Shown: positions 1 to 7,606, counted from the stretch's first letter. The stretch is 12,763 bases of DNA from an uncultured Blautia sp. (GCA_934394595.1 CAKRRX010000069.1:1-12763), one strand, 5' to 3'. Notes: generated by a model not told the origin, from the letters alone. Numbers and translations: made by a program.

Positions 1-24
1 AACCCAGAAGGAGGGAAATTTATA

Positions 25-984
25 GTGTTTGATTTTAATAAACCAAAAATCGAAATTACCGAGATATCTGAAGATAAGAAATTTGGAAGATTCGTTGTTG
101 AGCCTCTTGAAAGAGGATACGGTACGACACTTGGCAATTCTCTGAGAAGAATTATGCTGTCCTCCCTGCCGGGAGCTGCAGTAAGCCAGGTTAAGATTGA
201 CGGTGTTCTTCACGAATTCAGCTCTATTCCGGGCGTAAAAGAAGACGTGACAGAGATCATCATGAATCTTAAGAGTCTTGCAATCAAGAATAACAGTGCT
301 GATAACGAGCCGAAGACTGCATACATTGAGTGTGAAGGAAAAGGTGTTGTTACTGCTGCTGATATTCAGGCAGACCAGGATATCGAGATCATGAATCCGG
401 ATCAGGTAATCGCTACCTTAAATGGCGGTAAGGATTGCAGACTTGCAATGGAACTTACCATTACAAAAGGTCGTGGATACGTGAGTGCGGATAAGGGCAA
501 ATCTGATGACATGCCAATCGGCGTGATCGCAGTTGATGCGATCTACAGCCCGGTAGACAGAGTCAACATGGCTGTGCAGAATACACGTGTAGGTCAGGTG
601 ACTGACTATGACAAGCTGACACTGGATGTGTACACAAATGGTACGCTGGATCCTGATGAGGCTGTAAGCCTTGCAGCAAAGGTATTAAGCGAGCATTTGA
701 GCCTTTTCATTGATCTTTCCGAGAATGCAAAGACTGCTGAGGTTATGATCGAGAAAGAGGACAATGAGAAAGAAAAAGTTCTTGAAATGAGCATTGATGA
801 GCTTGAGCTTTCAGTTCGTTCTTACAACTGTTTGAAGAGAGCAGGTATCAATACTGTAGAAGAGCTTTGCAATAAAACTTCTGACGACATGATGAAAGTA
901 CGTAACCTTGGACGCAAGTCCCTGGAAGAAGTACTTGCCAAGTTGAAAGAGCTGGGCTTACAGCTTCAGCCTACAGAAGAGTAA
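25..984 (+). CDS. rpoA: DNA-directed RNA polymerase subunit alpha
   Basis: Alpha subunit of RNA polymerase; its dimer nucleates assembly of the core enzyme, and its C-terminal domain contacts UP elements and activators. The 319-residue product has the usual full length. The N-terminal assembly domain (about 1-232) carries the signature [20 protein letters not shown] at 31-50. A charged linker follows (about 240-254), then the helix-hairpin-helix C-terminal domain (about 255-312) with [13 protein letters not shown]; its arginine falls at residue 265, the position used for DNA contact in E. coli alpha. The start is GTG at 25, supported by AAGGAGGG at 8-15. No promoter is visible because the gene is cotranscribed from further left, by family knowledge usually after rpsM-rpsK-rpsD. 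rplQ follows in the same direction after 123 bases. Confidence 0.98.
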   Translation: MFDFNKPKIEITEISEDKKFGRFVVEPLERGYGTTLGNSLRRIMLSSLPGAAVSQVKIDGVLHEFSSIPGVKEDVTEIIMNLKSLAIKNNSADNEPKTAYIECEGKGVVTAADIQADQDIEIMNPDQVIATLNGGKDCRLAMELTITKGRGYVSADKGKSDDMPIGVIAVDAIYSPVDRVNMAVQNTRVGQVTDYDKLTLDVYTNGTLDPDEAVSLAAKVLSEHLSLFIDLSENAKTAEVMIEKEDNEKEKVLEMSIDELELSVRSYNCLKRAGINTVEELCNKTSDDMMKVRNLGRKSLEEVLAKLKELGLQLQPTEE

Positions 985-993
985 GAACTGTCT

Positions 994-1089
994 GCCTCAG
1001 TGCTGAATGAGGCTTTGTAAGATTATTACAGTGGGGATTTGCTAAGCAGCAGTCCAGTAAGACCGAACAAGCGTGGACTGCTGTCCCAC
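994..1089 (+). other. Folded rpoA-rplQ intercistronic spacer (two stem-loops)
   Basis: The spacer holds two inverted repeats. The first is GCCTCA (994-999) against TGAGGC (1008-1013). The second is CAGCAGTCCA (1047-1056) against TGGACTGCTG (1074-1083), 10 perfect pairs around a 17-base loop. Outer pairs GTGGG (1031-1035) with CCCAC (1085-1089) can close the second element. It ends five bases before the rplQ ribosome site. There is no T tract, so it is not an intrinsic terminator. A leader for rplQ translation control or an mRNA processing site is possible but is inference. Confidence 0.6.
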
Positions 1090-1107
1090 AGATGGAGGAT
1101 AATTAAA

Positions 1108-1644
1108 ATGGCAAAATATAGAAAATTAAGCAGAACAGCTGACCAGAGAAAAGCTCTGTTAAGAAACCAGGTTACTAACCTGTTATACAACGGAAAGATC
1201 GTTACTACAGAAGCAAAAGCAAAAGAGATCCGCAAGATCGCTGAAGGCCTTGTAGCAATGGCTGTTCGTGAGAAAGATAACTTCGAGACTGTTACTGTAA
1301 CAGCTAAAGTTGCCAGAAAAGACGCTGAAGGCAAGAGAGTAAAAGAAGTTGTAGACGGAAAGAAGAAAACCGTATATGACGAAGTTGAGAAGCAGATCAC
1401 AAAAGATGCTCCTTCCAGACTTCACGCTCGTCGTCAGATGATGAAGGTGTTCTACCCGGTTAAAGAAGTTCCGGCTAAGGGCGCTGGCAAGAAGAAAAAT
1501 ACAAAAGATGTTGATATGGTTAAGAAAATGTTCGAGGAGATCGCACCAAAATACGCTAACCGTAACGGTGGATACACCAGAATCGTTAAGATTGGACAGC
1601 GTAAAGGCGATGGCGCTATGGAAGTGCTTATCGAGCTGGTTTAA
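1108..1644 (+). CDS. rplQ: 50S ribosomal protein L17
   Basis: Large-subunit ribosomal protein L17, located near the peptide exit tunnel. Family landmarks are MAKYRKLSRTADQRKALLRN at 1-20, the TTEAKAKEIRKIAEGLV helix at 33-49, SRLHARRQ at 103-110, and the C-terminal block FEEIAPKYANRNGGYTRI followed by GDGAMEVLIELV. The start is ATG at 1108, with GGAGGA at 1094-1099. An in-frame TTG at 1039 would put 23 non-homologous residues in front and lies inside the folded spacer, so it is rejected. At 178 residues the protein is clearly longer than the roughly 115-130 of typical bacterial L17. The extra length sits in two lysine-rich insertions, about residues 57-102 and 114-137. The gene ends the ribosomal operon and a strong terminator follows. 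Confidence 0.97.
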   Translation: MAKYRKLSRTADQRKALLRNQVTNLLYNGKIVTTEAKAKEIRKIAEGLVAMAVREKDNFETVTVTAKVARKDAEGKRVKEVVDGKKKTVYDEVEKQITKDAPSRLHARRQMMKVFYPVKEVPAKGAGKKKNTKDVDMVKKMFEEIAPKYANRNGGYTRIVKIGQRKGDGAMEVLIELV

Positions 1645-1673
1645 TCCGAAACTGAATTACTGATCATATTTAG

Positions 1674-1709
1674 AAGAGATATTTACGTTTCGTAGATATC
1701 TCTTTTTTT
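1674..1709 (+). terminator. Intrinsic terminator after rplQ
   Basis: A 14-pair stem, AAGAGATATTTACG (1674-1687), pairs with CGTAGATATCTCTT (1691-1704). It has one G-U pair, a three-base TTT loop, and continues into a T run (1703-1709). It lies 29 bases past the rplQ stop and should end the ribosomal operon transcript, so the following genes need their own promoter or read-through. Confidence 0.92.
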
Positions 1710-1762
1710 AAATATGGGCAGAGTATTTGAAAAATCGGTACAACAAAAGAGAAGGAGTATAT

Positions 1763-2620
1763 GTGAGAAAGCTTATATTGTTTCTGGAAATCTGTCTGTT
1801 AGCCTGGCTGTTGACAGGCTCATCCCGGTGTGAGAAAGCAGAGGAAGTAAGTACGGTGAATACACCGGAATTTAATTGGGAAAATTATAATATCATAACT
1901 CATGCACTGGGAAGTCTTGATGGTCTCACATATTTGAATTCCCGGGAGAGTTTTATTAATTATTACGACAAAGGATGCCGGCTTTTTGAAGTGGATCTGA
2001 CAAAGACCAGTGACGGAGTATGGGTATGCCGTCATAACTGGAAGGAATCTCTGGGACAATGGGAAGGCGAGGAAAAGAAGGTTCTGTCTTCAGAGGAGTT
2101 TTTAAACACGCCGATTTACGGGAAATACACACCATTAACATTGGAAGATCTTCTGAAGCTTCTGGATGAATATCCGGATGCCTTTGTAATGGTGGATTCC
2201 AAGCAGTATTCGGTTCGAAATTATCAGAGAACGCTGGAGGACTATGCCCAGTACCGGGAGATTGCCATAAATGCCGGAATTCAACATACACTGGGGCAGA
2301 TCATACCAGAGATTTATAACTTTGCTATGTATCCGGGAACTGCACTTCTGTACAGGTTTCCAGCCTATATTTATTCTCTGTGGCAGGATTATTCTATAGA
2401 GGAACTGAATAACATTGCTGAATTTTGCAAGACCAATGGGATAAGTGCAGTAACCATTTATAAAGACTACTGGTCAGAAGAAGTTCAGAAAATTTTTGAC
2501 GAAAGAGAGATTTTGGTATATATTTATACCATAAATGATAAAGAAGATGCCAGAGCATACTGTCAGAAGGGCGTTGCAGGAGTTTGTACGGATGTTCTTT
2601 TGAAAGAAAATCTGGAATAA
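1763..2620 (+). CDS. Glycerophosphodiester phosphodiesterase / PI-PLC-like family protein, exported
   Basis: Member of the GDPD/PI-PLC superfamily, whose TIM-barrel enzymes cleave glycerophosphodiesters or phosphoinositide-like diesters. From GTG at 1763 (GAAGGAG at 1751-1757) the product is 285 residues. An upstream in-frame TTG at 1727 lacks a ribosome site. Residues 1-20 (MRKLILFLEICLLAWLLTGS) form a signal peptide or membrane anchor. C23 follows SSR, so this is not a normal lipobox. The catalytic pattern is visible as H47 in THALGS, E76 and D78 in FEVDLTKTSDG, and H91 in VCRHNW, with VDSKQY near 144-149. The classical RG after the first histidine and the PENT motif are replaced by ALG and NSRES, which points to a divergent subfamily. 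The true substrate cannot be read from sequence. It precedes murT by 67 bases, so an envelope role is plausible. Confidence 0.85.
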   Translation: MRKLILFLEICLLAWLLTGSSRCEKAEEVSTVNTPEFNWENYNIITHALGSLDGLTYLNSRESFINYYDKGCRLFEVDLTKTSDGVWVCRHNWKESLGQWEGEEKKVLSSEEFLNTPIYGKYTPLTLEDLLKLLDEYPDAFVMVDSKQYSVRNYQRTLEDYAQYREIAINAGIQHTLGQIIPEIYNFAMYPGTALLYRFPAYIYSLWQDYSIEELNNIAEFCKTNGISAVTIYKDYWSEEVQKIFDEREILVYIYTINDKEDARAYCQKGVAGVCTDVLLKENLE

Positions 2621-2643
2621 AGTTTAAAACACTGGAAAAAAGG

Positions 2644-2667
2644 GTTACTGTTTCCGTGAACAGTAAC
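2644..2667 (+). other. Perfect hairpin just before the murT ribosome site
   Basis: GTTACTGTT (2644-2652) and AACAGTAAC (2659-2667) form nine perfect pairs around a six-base loop. GAAAAAGGA follows rather than a T tract, so it does not look like a plus-strand terminator. The stem ends four bases before the AAGGA (2672-2676) used by murT, so it could tune translation or mark an mRNA processing point between the phosphodiesterase and murT messages. Confidence 0.6.
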
Positions 2668-2687
2668 GAAAAAGGATCAGAATACAC

Positions 2688-4025
2688 ATGAATATAAGAA
2701 CAATGATTGCTGTATGTGCAGCAAAATCAGCAGGCTTTGTCTGCAGAAAAATGGGACGCCAGGGAGTGACTTGGGCAGGTAAGATTGCATTGAAAATCAA
2801 TCCACATATTTTAGAGGATCTTTCCTCCCAGGTACGTGAGAAAATATTTGTTACCTGTGGTACCAACGGAAAGACAACCACCAACAATATGCTCTGCGCA
2901 GCACTGGAACAGGAAGGAAAAAAAGTGGTGTGCAACCATACCGGTTCCAATATGTTAAACGGTGTGGTAGCGGCCTTTGTACTTGCAGCAGGTCCTACAG
3001 GAAAGCTGGATGCAGACTATGCCTGTATTGAGGTAGATGAAGCGTCCACCCGCCATGTTTTTCCCAGAATAAAACCAGATTATATGCTTTTGACCAATCT
3101 GTTTCGGGATCAGCTGGATCGCTATGGTGAGATTGATATCACAATGAATATTCTGGAGGAGATGATTCGTTCCGTTCCCAAACTTCAGGTGATCGTCAAT
3201 GCAGATGATGCCCTGTCAGCTTATCTGGCCATGGACAGCCAAAATACCTATATCACATATGGAATCAGCAAGCCTGTGTTAAAAAGTGCTGCAAATGAAA
3301 TCAGAGAGGGCCGCTTCTGTAAAAAATGTGGTGCAAAGCTGGAATATAGTTTTTACCATTACAGTCAGCTGGGGGATTATAAATGTCCTTCCTGCGGCTT
3401 TGAAAGACCTAAGATCAAGTATGATGCACAGGAGGTAAAAGTGGGAGAACAGCTGTCTTTCCAGGTGGAAAAGCATCATCTGACAGCAAATTATAAGGGA
3501 TTTTACAATGTGTATAACATCCTGGCGGCTTATGCAGGACTTCGGACTGCTGGATTTTCAGGAGACCACTTCCAGGACATGCTGAAGAAGTTTAATCCTG
3601 AGAATGGACGTATGGAGCAGTTCCGGATCAAAGGCTGCGGAATAACACTGAACCTTGCAAAGAACCCGGCAGGCTTTAATCAGAATATCTCTGCGGTAAT
3701 GCAGGATAAATCACCAAAGGATATTATCATTACCATCAATGATAACGCACAGGACGGTACAGATATTTCCTGGCTCTGGGATGTGGATTTTGATCTTTTG
3801 GGAGACGAAAGTATCCGCTCCATCACTGTCAGCGGGATCCGATGCCAGGACATGCGTCTGCGTATGAAATATGTGGATATTCCGGTGAAGCTGGAGGCAG
3901 ACGTGGAAACAGCTATCCGCAAAAGGATTGACGATGGTGTGGGCAATCTGTATGTGCTGGTAAATTATACTGCACTGTTTAGTACCAGAGGTATTCTCAA
4001 GAGACTGGAGGGAGAAAAGAAATGA
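2688..4025 (+). CDS. murT: Lipid II isoglutaminyl synthase, MurT subunit
   Basis: Mur-ligase-like subunit of MurT-GatD. The complex uses ATP and glutamine to amidate the alpha-carboxyl of D-Glu in lipid II, making D-isoglutamine needed for efficient peptidoglycan cross-linking. The 445-residue protein shows the Mur ATP loop TCGTNGKTTT (56-65) and the central domain segment IEVDEAS (114-120). It also has a four-cysteine zinc ribbon (C211, C214, C233, C236), a known MurT feature absent from classic Mur ligases. The C-terminal DUF1727 region carries NDNAQDGTDISWLWDVDFD from residue 351; an aspartate in this segment is thought to complete the GatD glutaminase triad. The start is ATG at 2688, with AAAAAGGA at 2669-2676 at rather long spacing. 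The stop overlaps the gatD start (ATGA), indicating translational coupling. Confidence 0.95.
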   Translation: MNIRTMIAVCAAKSAGFVCRKMGRQGVTWAGKIALKINPHILEDLSSQVREKIFVTCGTNGKTTTNNMLCAALEQEGKKVVCNHTGSNMLNGVVAAFVLAAGPTGKLDADYACIEVDEASTRHVFPRIKPDYMLLTNLFRDQLDRYGEIDITMNILEEMIRSVPKLQVIVNADDALSAYLAMDSQNTYITYGISKPVLKSAANEIREGRFCKKCGAKLEYSFYHYSQLGDYKCPSCGFERPKIKYDAQEVKVGEQLSFQVEKHHLTANYKGFYNVYNILAAYAGLRTAGFSGDHFQDMLKKFNPENGRMEQFRIKGCGITLNLAKNPAGFNQNISAVMQDKSPKDIIITINDNAQDGTDISWLWDVDFDLLGDESIRSITVSGIRCQDMRLRMKYVDIPVKLEADVETAIRKRIDDGVGNLYVLVNYTALFSTRGILKRLEGEKK

Positions 4026-4747
4026 AGCTTACAATAGGACATTTGTATCCGGATCTTTTGAACCTCTATGGTGACAGAGGAAATATCCAGTGTCTGATGA
4101 GACGCTGTCAGTGGCGAGGAATTGAGGCAGAAACAATAGCCTTTGAGCTGGGAGACCAGATTGATTTTTCCAGACTTGATATTGTGCTTCTGGGCGGCGG
4201 TTCAGATAGGGAACAGATGCTGGTATGTGAAAAGTTAAAAGAAATACAGGCTGATTTTAAGAACTATGTGGAAGATAATGGAGTGGTAATTGCAATCTGC
4301 GGAGGTTATCAGCTCCTCGGAAAATATTATAAGACAGACCAGGGAACCATTACAGGACTGGATCTTGTGGATCTTTATACAGAGCAGGGAGAAGGCAGAC
4401 TGATCAGCAATATTGTGCTGAAAAGTGATCTTTTTGATATGCCTGTAGTCGGTTTTGAGAACCATGGAGGCCGTACCTGTATAGGTAGCTGCAAGCCTCT
4501 TGGAAAGGTCTTGTATGGCTCTGGAAACGATGGAAAGACCGGGTATGAAGGTGTAGTTTACAAAAATGTGATCGGAACCTATCTTCATGGTCCGCTTCTT
4601 CCCAAAAATCCTCAACTGGCAGACTGGCTTATTTCCCATGCTCTGGAAAAGAAGTATGGACATCCTGTAGAGCTTGCGCCTTTGGATGATACAGAAGAAA
4701 AAGAAGCAAATGATTATGTATATCACAGATTTGTGAAGGAAAGCTGA
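4022..4747 (+). CDS. gatD: Lipid II isoglutaminyl synthase, GatD glutaminase subunit
   Basis: Class I glutamine amidotransferase-like subunit, also called a CobB/CobQ-type glutaminase. It hydrolyses glutamine and passes ammonia to MurT. The 241 residues match the usual size. The nucleophile C93 sits in AICGGYQLLG (91-100) and H189 in GTYLHGP. The oxyanion-side segment LLGGGSDREQ is at 56-65, and the substrate-pocket stretch VVGFENHGGRT is at 142-152. The third catalytic residue is supplied by MurT, so the two proteins are expected to act as a heterodimer at the cytoplasmic face. The ATG lies inside the murT stop region (ATGA), and the murT end GGAGGGAGAAAAG provides the ribosome site. Confidence 0.95.
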   Translation: MKLTIGHLYPDLLNLYGDRGNIQCLMRRCQWRGIEAETIAFELGDQIDFSRLDIVLLGGGSDREQMLVCEKLKEIQADFKNYVEDNGVVIAICGGYQLLGKYYKTDQGTITGLDLVDLYTEQGEGRLISNIVLKSDLFDMPVVGFENHGGRTCIGSCKPLGKVLYGSGNDGKTGYEGVVYKNVIGTYLHGPLLPKNPQLADWLISHALEKKYGHPVELAPLDDTEEKEANDYVYHRFVKES

Positions 4748-4787
4748 CGCACATAAATACAGATGAAGAAAGAAACAGGGGACCAAT

Positions 4788-5390
4788 ATGGCGAAATCAA
4801 TGAATCAGAAGGGAAAAATCCTTTATCTTGAAAAAATACTCCGTGAAACAGGGGAGAACCGTACCTGTACCATGCAGGATATTTTGGGAAGACTTATGGA
4901 ATACGGAATCCGTGCAGAGCGAAAAAGCATTTATGATGATATGGAAGTGCTGAGAAGCTTTGGAATGGATATCCAGTTCAAGAGGGGAAAACCAGGCGGC
5001 TATTATCTGGCTGGTCAGACAGCACCGGAAGAGTCATCTGATGGGGTACTGCCGGTATCTCCGGGGAAAATGGATACAAAAGAGAATGTAGCTGAAGGTG
5101 CGATCTGCTCCTGGCTGGTTCAGGATACAGAGACTGAGGGCGAGGAAAAACCGGTAAAGCTGATCTGTCGTAATTCCAGAAAGACTGAGGTCATGAATAC
5201 TCTGGGTGAATTTGCACAGTACCGGGAGAAGGAAGACAATACTTTTGTAGCTATTGTGCAGGTGAAAGAAAATGAAAAGTTCTTCGGGTGGCTTGCAGGA
5301 ATGGGCAGAGACGTGATAATCACAAAACCCAAAAAAGTAGTGCAGGCGTACCGGGATTATCTGAAAAGTATCCTGAAAGAATATAAATAG
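4788..5390 (+). CDS. Short HTH transcriptional regulator related to WYL proteins but without the WYL domain
   Basis: 200-residue probable DNA-binding regulator. Residues about 8-75 form a DeoR/HTH_11-type winged helix: KILYLEKILRETG, an AERKSIYDDMEVLRSFG recognition segment, and the wing ending KRGKPGGYYL. Residues about 122-197 resemble the C-terminal extension of WYL proteins, with NTLGEFAQY, FFGWLAGMGRDVIITKPKKV and a final helix. Full family members are near 300 residues and carry a WYL core between these parts. Here only a polar linker (about 78-118) joins them, so this is a compact or domain-deleted form. No frameshift is visible and the reading frame is clean. The start is ATG at 4788 with a modest AGGGGA upstream; ATG at 4800 is an alternative. 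It lies 40 bases after gatD and 22 before the lipoprotein gene, so it is likely cotranscribed. Its target is unknown. Confidence 0.78.
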   Translation: MAKSMNQKGKILYLEKILRETGENRTCTMQDILGRLMEYGIRAERKSIYDDMEVLRSFGMDIQFKRGKPGGYYLAGQTAPEESSDGVLPVSPGKMDTKENVAEGAICSWLVQDTETEGEEKPVKLICRNSRKTEVMNTLGEFAQYREKEDNTFVAIVQVKENEKFFGWLAGMGRDVIITKPKKVVQAYRDYLKSILKEYK

Positions 5391-5412
5391 ATATAATAAG
5401 AAAGGATTTTTT

Positions 5413-6825
5413 ATGAAGAAAAACCAGATTGCAGGACTTCTTATGGGACTTGCTATATGCGGTGTTTTTCTCAGTGGATGTGGCAAAAATGAGGCTACAG
5501 AAGCTGTTAAGGAAAGCGTGGAAACGGAGAAAGAAGGCAGCGGAGAGTCCACAGAGGAGACAAAAAAGAAAGATCAGGAAAATGAAAAAGAAAGTCAGGC
5601 AGAAGAGACTTCAGAGGATGTCAGTAAAGAAGAAACGGACACAGAGGAAGTTTTAAATGAAGTGGGGATTTTGTTTCCAGAGGAAAATACAGATATTAAC
5701 AGCAGTCTGGAACGGACAGAACTGAAGTCCGGGCTGGAAGATGCTGGATATACCCCTGTATTTTATTATGCGGGGGGTGATGGGGATACACAGGTTAGCC
5801 AGATCCGGGAGCTTTTGCAAAAGGAGAATCTTAAGGCACTGATACTTTCCCCTGTAGACTCCTATTCTCTGGGAGATGTACTCAGTGAAGCTTCTCAGGC
5901 ATCCATCCCGGTAGTTGATTATGATGATCTTATTATGGATACCGATCAGATTAAGTATTTTGTGACCTTTAATACCCGTGCCATTGGAAAAGAAATCGGT
6001 AAAAATATTGTCAAGCAAGAGGATCTGGATGAGGTACGGGAGGCAAAACAATCCTGTACAATAGAGTTTTTCATGGGTTCCCCGGATGACGATGCATCGC
6101 TGTTTCTGTATAATGGCATTATGGAAGTACTTCAGGAATACGTGGATGATGGAACATTGGTCTGCCGCTCCGGTAAGCTGACCTTTGATGAGAATAGTAT
6201 CATGGATCAGGATGTGGATGATGCAGCTGCACAGATGAGGGAGATTACAGGTGAGTTTTATCAGGATGAAAAGACACCGGATATCATTTGTACTGCATCG
6301 GATGAGTTTGCTTTGGCTGCTGTGGATATGCTGAAAAAAGAGGGTCTTGTAGCGGGAGAAGAGAACTGGCCCCTTATTACAGGCGTAAATGCTGAGGCTG
6401 AAGCAGTAAAAAGTGTTGCAGAGGGAAAAATGGGATTTACGGTGCTGATGGACAGACGTGATCTGGCAAAGGCCTGTGTTACCCTTGTGGATACCTGGCT
6501 GAAAGGGGATGATGTGGATGTCAGCAATTATTCCCAGTATGATAATGGCGTAAAGATTATTGGTACCGTAACCTGTGATGGTAAGGTCATTGATAAAGAT
6601 AACTACCAGATCATGGTGGATAATGGATTTTATCTGGCTGATGCCATTGCACCTGAGACATCTCCTACACCTGCACCTGAGGCATCTCCTACATCAGCTG
6701 CCGGGACAGACGAGGGTTCTGCGTCGGAGAAAATAACATCTGTACCGGAGAAAAACGTAACTTCTGTTCCAGAGGAAAAAACAGATATTTCAGAAGAAAA
6801 GCCTACAGAAGATAAAAAGGCATAA
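5413..6825 (+). CDS. Sugar-binding-type substrate-binding lipoprotein (Peripla_BP_4-like)
   Basis: Exported lipoprotein with a type I periplasmic-binding-protein fold, the family that binds monosaccharides for ABC importers (XylF/ChvE/RbsB kin). The signal peptide (1-22) ends in lipobox LSGC, so C23 should be lipidated. Residues 24-82 are a Glu/Lys/Ser-rich disordered spacer. The binding fold spans about 84-410, with VGILFPEENTD at the start, the LKALILSPVDSYSL loop, IPVVDYDDLI, and a second lobe including ITGVNAEAEAVKSV. A Pro/Ser/Thr-rich tail (about 411-470) follows, with two 8-residue repeats APETSPTP/APEASPTS. AAGAAAGGA at 5398-5406 supports the ATG at 5413. No permease or ATPase gene is adjacent, so it may serve a distant transporter or act as a sensor. 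The ligand is unknown. Confidence 0.85.
   Translation: MKKNQIAGLLMGLAICGVFLSGCGKNEATEAVKESVETEKEGSGESTEETKKKDQENEKESQAEETSEDVSKEETDTEEVLNEVGILFPEENTDINSSLERTELKSGLEDAGYTPVFYYAGGDGDTQVSQIRELLQKENLKALILSPVDSYSLGDVLSEASQASIPVVDYDDLIMDTDQIKYFVTFNTRAIGKEIGKNIVKQEDLDEVREAKQSCTIEFFMGSPDDDASLFLYNGIMEVLQEYVDDGTLVCRSGKLTFDENSIMDQDVDDAAAQMREITGEFYQDEKTPDIICTASDEFALAAVDMLKKEGLVAGEENWPLITGVNAEAEAVKSVAEGKMGFTVLMDRRDLAKACVTLVDTWLKGDDVDVSNYSQYDNGVKIIGTVTCDGKVIDKDNYQIMVDNGFYLADAIAPETSPTPAPEASPTSAAGTDEGSASEKITSVPEKNVTSVPEEKTDISEEKPTEDKKA
6649..6693 (+). repeat. Two-copy 24-base tandem repeat in the lipoprotein tail
   Basis: A 21-base unit beginning GCACCTGAGACATCTCC (6649-6669) recurs at 6673-6693 with one change (A to G). 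The period is 24 bases, so the frame is kept and eight residues, APETSPTP, are repeated as APEASPTS. This is typical of slippage-generated, unstructured cell-wall-spanning tails. Confidence 0.85.
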
Positions 6826-6831
6826 AATCAA

Positions 6832-6867
6832 ACAGGCTGCATTCCGGTATTGCGGAACGCAGCCTGT
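6832..6867 (-). terminator. Hairpin terminator between the convergent lipoprotein gene and xpt
   Basis: A 15-base stem with one A-C mismatch: 6832-6846 (ACAGGCTGCATTCCG) pairs with 6853-6867 around a six-base loop. Read on the minus strand, the stem is followed by TTTGATTTTATG, a broken T tract, so it fits best as the xpt terminator. On the plus strand only AGTACTT follows, so it would end lipoprotein-gene transcription less well, although it is the only structure available there. The 87 bases between it and the xpt stop hold no other signal that I can see. Confidence 0.75.
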
Positions 6868-6954
6868 AGTACTTGGCAAAAGCCAGATATGATGGACTTT
6901 GCATCTGCTATTTCAATGGTGAGTGATATGGCAAGCGCCTGTGGCACAGCCGCA

Positions 6955-7527
6955 TCAGTCACGGAAGGTAAGGGAATCATCTGTCATGGAATCTACAATA
7001 GCGAGAGACTCCAGACGTACCCCCATGTCACGGATCTGCTGACCACCCTTCTGAAAGCCCTTTTCGATGACGATTCCTGCACCTTCCAGTGTGGCACCGG
7101 ATTTCTTAACAATATCAATAAGTCCAAGAAGTGCGCAGCCATTGGCAAGAAAATCATCAATGAGAAGAACATGATCTTCCGGGGATAAAAATTTCTTGGA
7201 GAGGATCACATCGTATACCTTTTTGTGAGTAAAGGATTCGATCTTGGTGCAGTACATTTCACCGTCAAGGTTTACACTCTGGGATTTCTTGGCAAAAACA
7301 ACAGGAACATGGAAATACTGTGCCGCAATACAGGCAATTCCGATGCCGGATGCCTCAATGGTAAGAATTTTGGTGATAGGACAGTCTGCAAAGCGTGCCT
7401 TGAATTCCTTTCCAATTTCATTGATCAGGTCAATGTCCATCTGGTGATTCAGAAAACTGTCCACCTTCAATATATTACCTGGCTTTACGACCCCATCTTT
7501 GAGAATGCGTTCTTTTAAAAGCTGCAT
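6955..7527 (-). CDS. xpt: Xanthine phosphoribosyltransferase
   Basis: Purine salvage enzyme that joins xanthine and PRPP to make XMP, feeding guanine nucleotide synthesis in the cytoplasm. The 190-residue product matches the family length. The start [12 protein letters not shown] and the segment [10 protein letters not shown] are typical of Xpt. The hydrophobic strand plus PRPP loop [13 protein letters not shown] is at 120-132, and [10 protein letters not shown] (56-65) forms the other substrate-side loop. The ATG (complement of 7525-7527) is preceded by AAGGAG (complement of 7536-7541), eight bases away. In many Firmicutes xpt is followed by the permease gene pbuX and led by a guanine riboswitch. 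Here it stands alone with a short leader of about 38 bases, too short for that riboswitch. Confidence 0.95.
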   Translation of the reverse strand: MQLLKERILKDGVVKPGNILKVDSFLNHQMDIDLINEIGKEFKARFADCPITKILTIEASGIGIACIAAQYFHVPVVFAKKSQSVNLDGEMYCTKIESFTHKKVYDVILSKKFLSPEDHVLLIDDFLANGCALLGLIDIVKKSGATLEGAGIVIEKGFQKGGQQIRDMGVRLESLAIVDSMTDDSLTFRD

Positions 7528-7571
7528 GGTTATTTCTCCTTTTCGCTTTATATGTCTGGTTTAATATTTCT

Positions 7572-7600
7572 ATGATACGACATTCTTAAAAGAAGTTCAA
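7572..7600 (-). promoter_or_regulatory. xpt promoter
   Basis: On the minus strand TTGAAC (complement of 7595-7600) and TATCAT (complement of 7572-7577) are spaced by 17 bases, a good sigma-A match. Transcription would start near 7565 and give a leader of roughly 38 bases. The -35 box is only six bases from that of the opposing promoter. Confidence 0.8.
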
Positions 7601-7606
7601 TTATTT

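Noticed and set aside
1039..1107. Longer L17 start at TTG 1039
   Set aside because: It would translate through the folded spacer, has no ribosome site and adds residues absent from the family; ATG 1108 has GGAGGA at good spacing.
2644..2667. Intrinsic terminator between the phosphodiesterase and murT
   Set aside because: The stem is good but is followed by GAAAAAGGA, not by a T run; only the minus strand shows CCCTTTTTT, and no minus-strand gene ends there.
4235..4786. 183-codon minus-strand frame opposite gatD
   Set aside because: It is antisense to a well-supported gene with catalytic residues in place, and its translation has no recognisable features.
5429..5656. 75-codon Lys/Arg/Gln-rich frame within the lipoprotein gene
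   Set aside because: It is the +1 frame of the repetitive Glu/Lys linker; its composition is a by-product of the GAA/AAG-rich DNA.
6850..7188. 112-codon plus-strand frame across the xpt 3' region
   Set aside because: It starts inside the terminator hairpin, overlaps xpt on the other strand and has no ribosome site; it is a shadow of xpt.
7528..7565. Guanine/purine riboswitch upstream of xpt
   Set aside because: A good promoter lies 45 bases from the start codon, leaving about 38 leader bases, too few for the riboswitch, and no core motif is visible.
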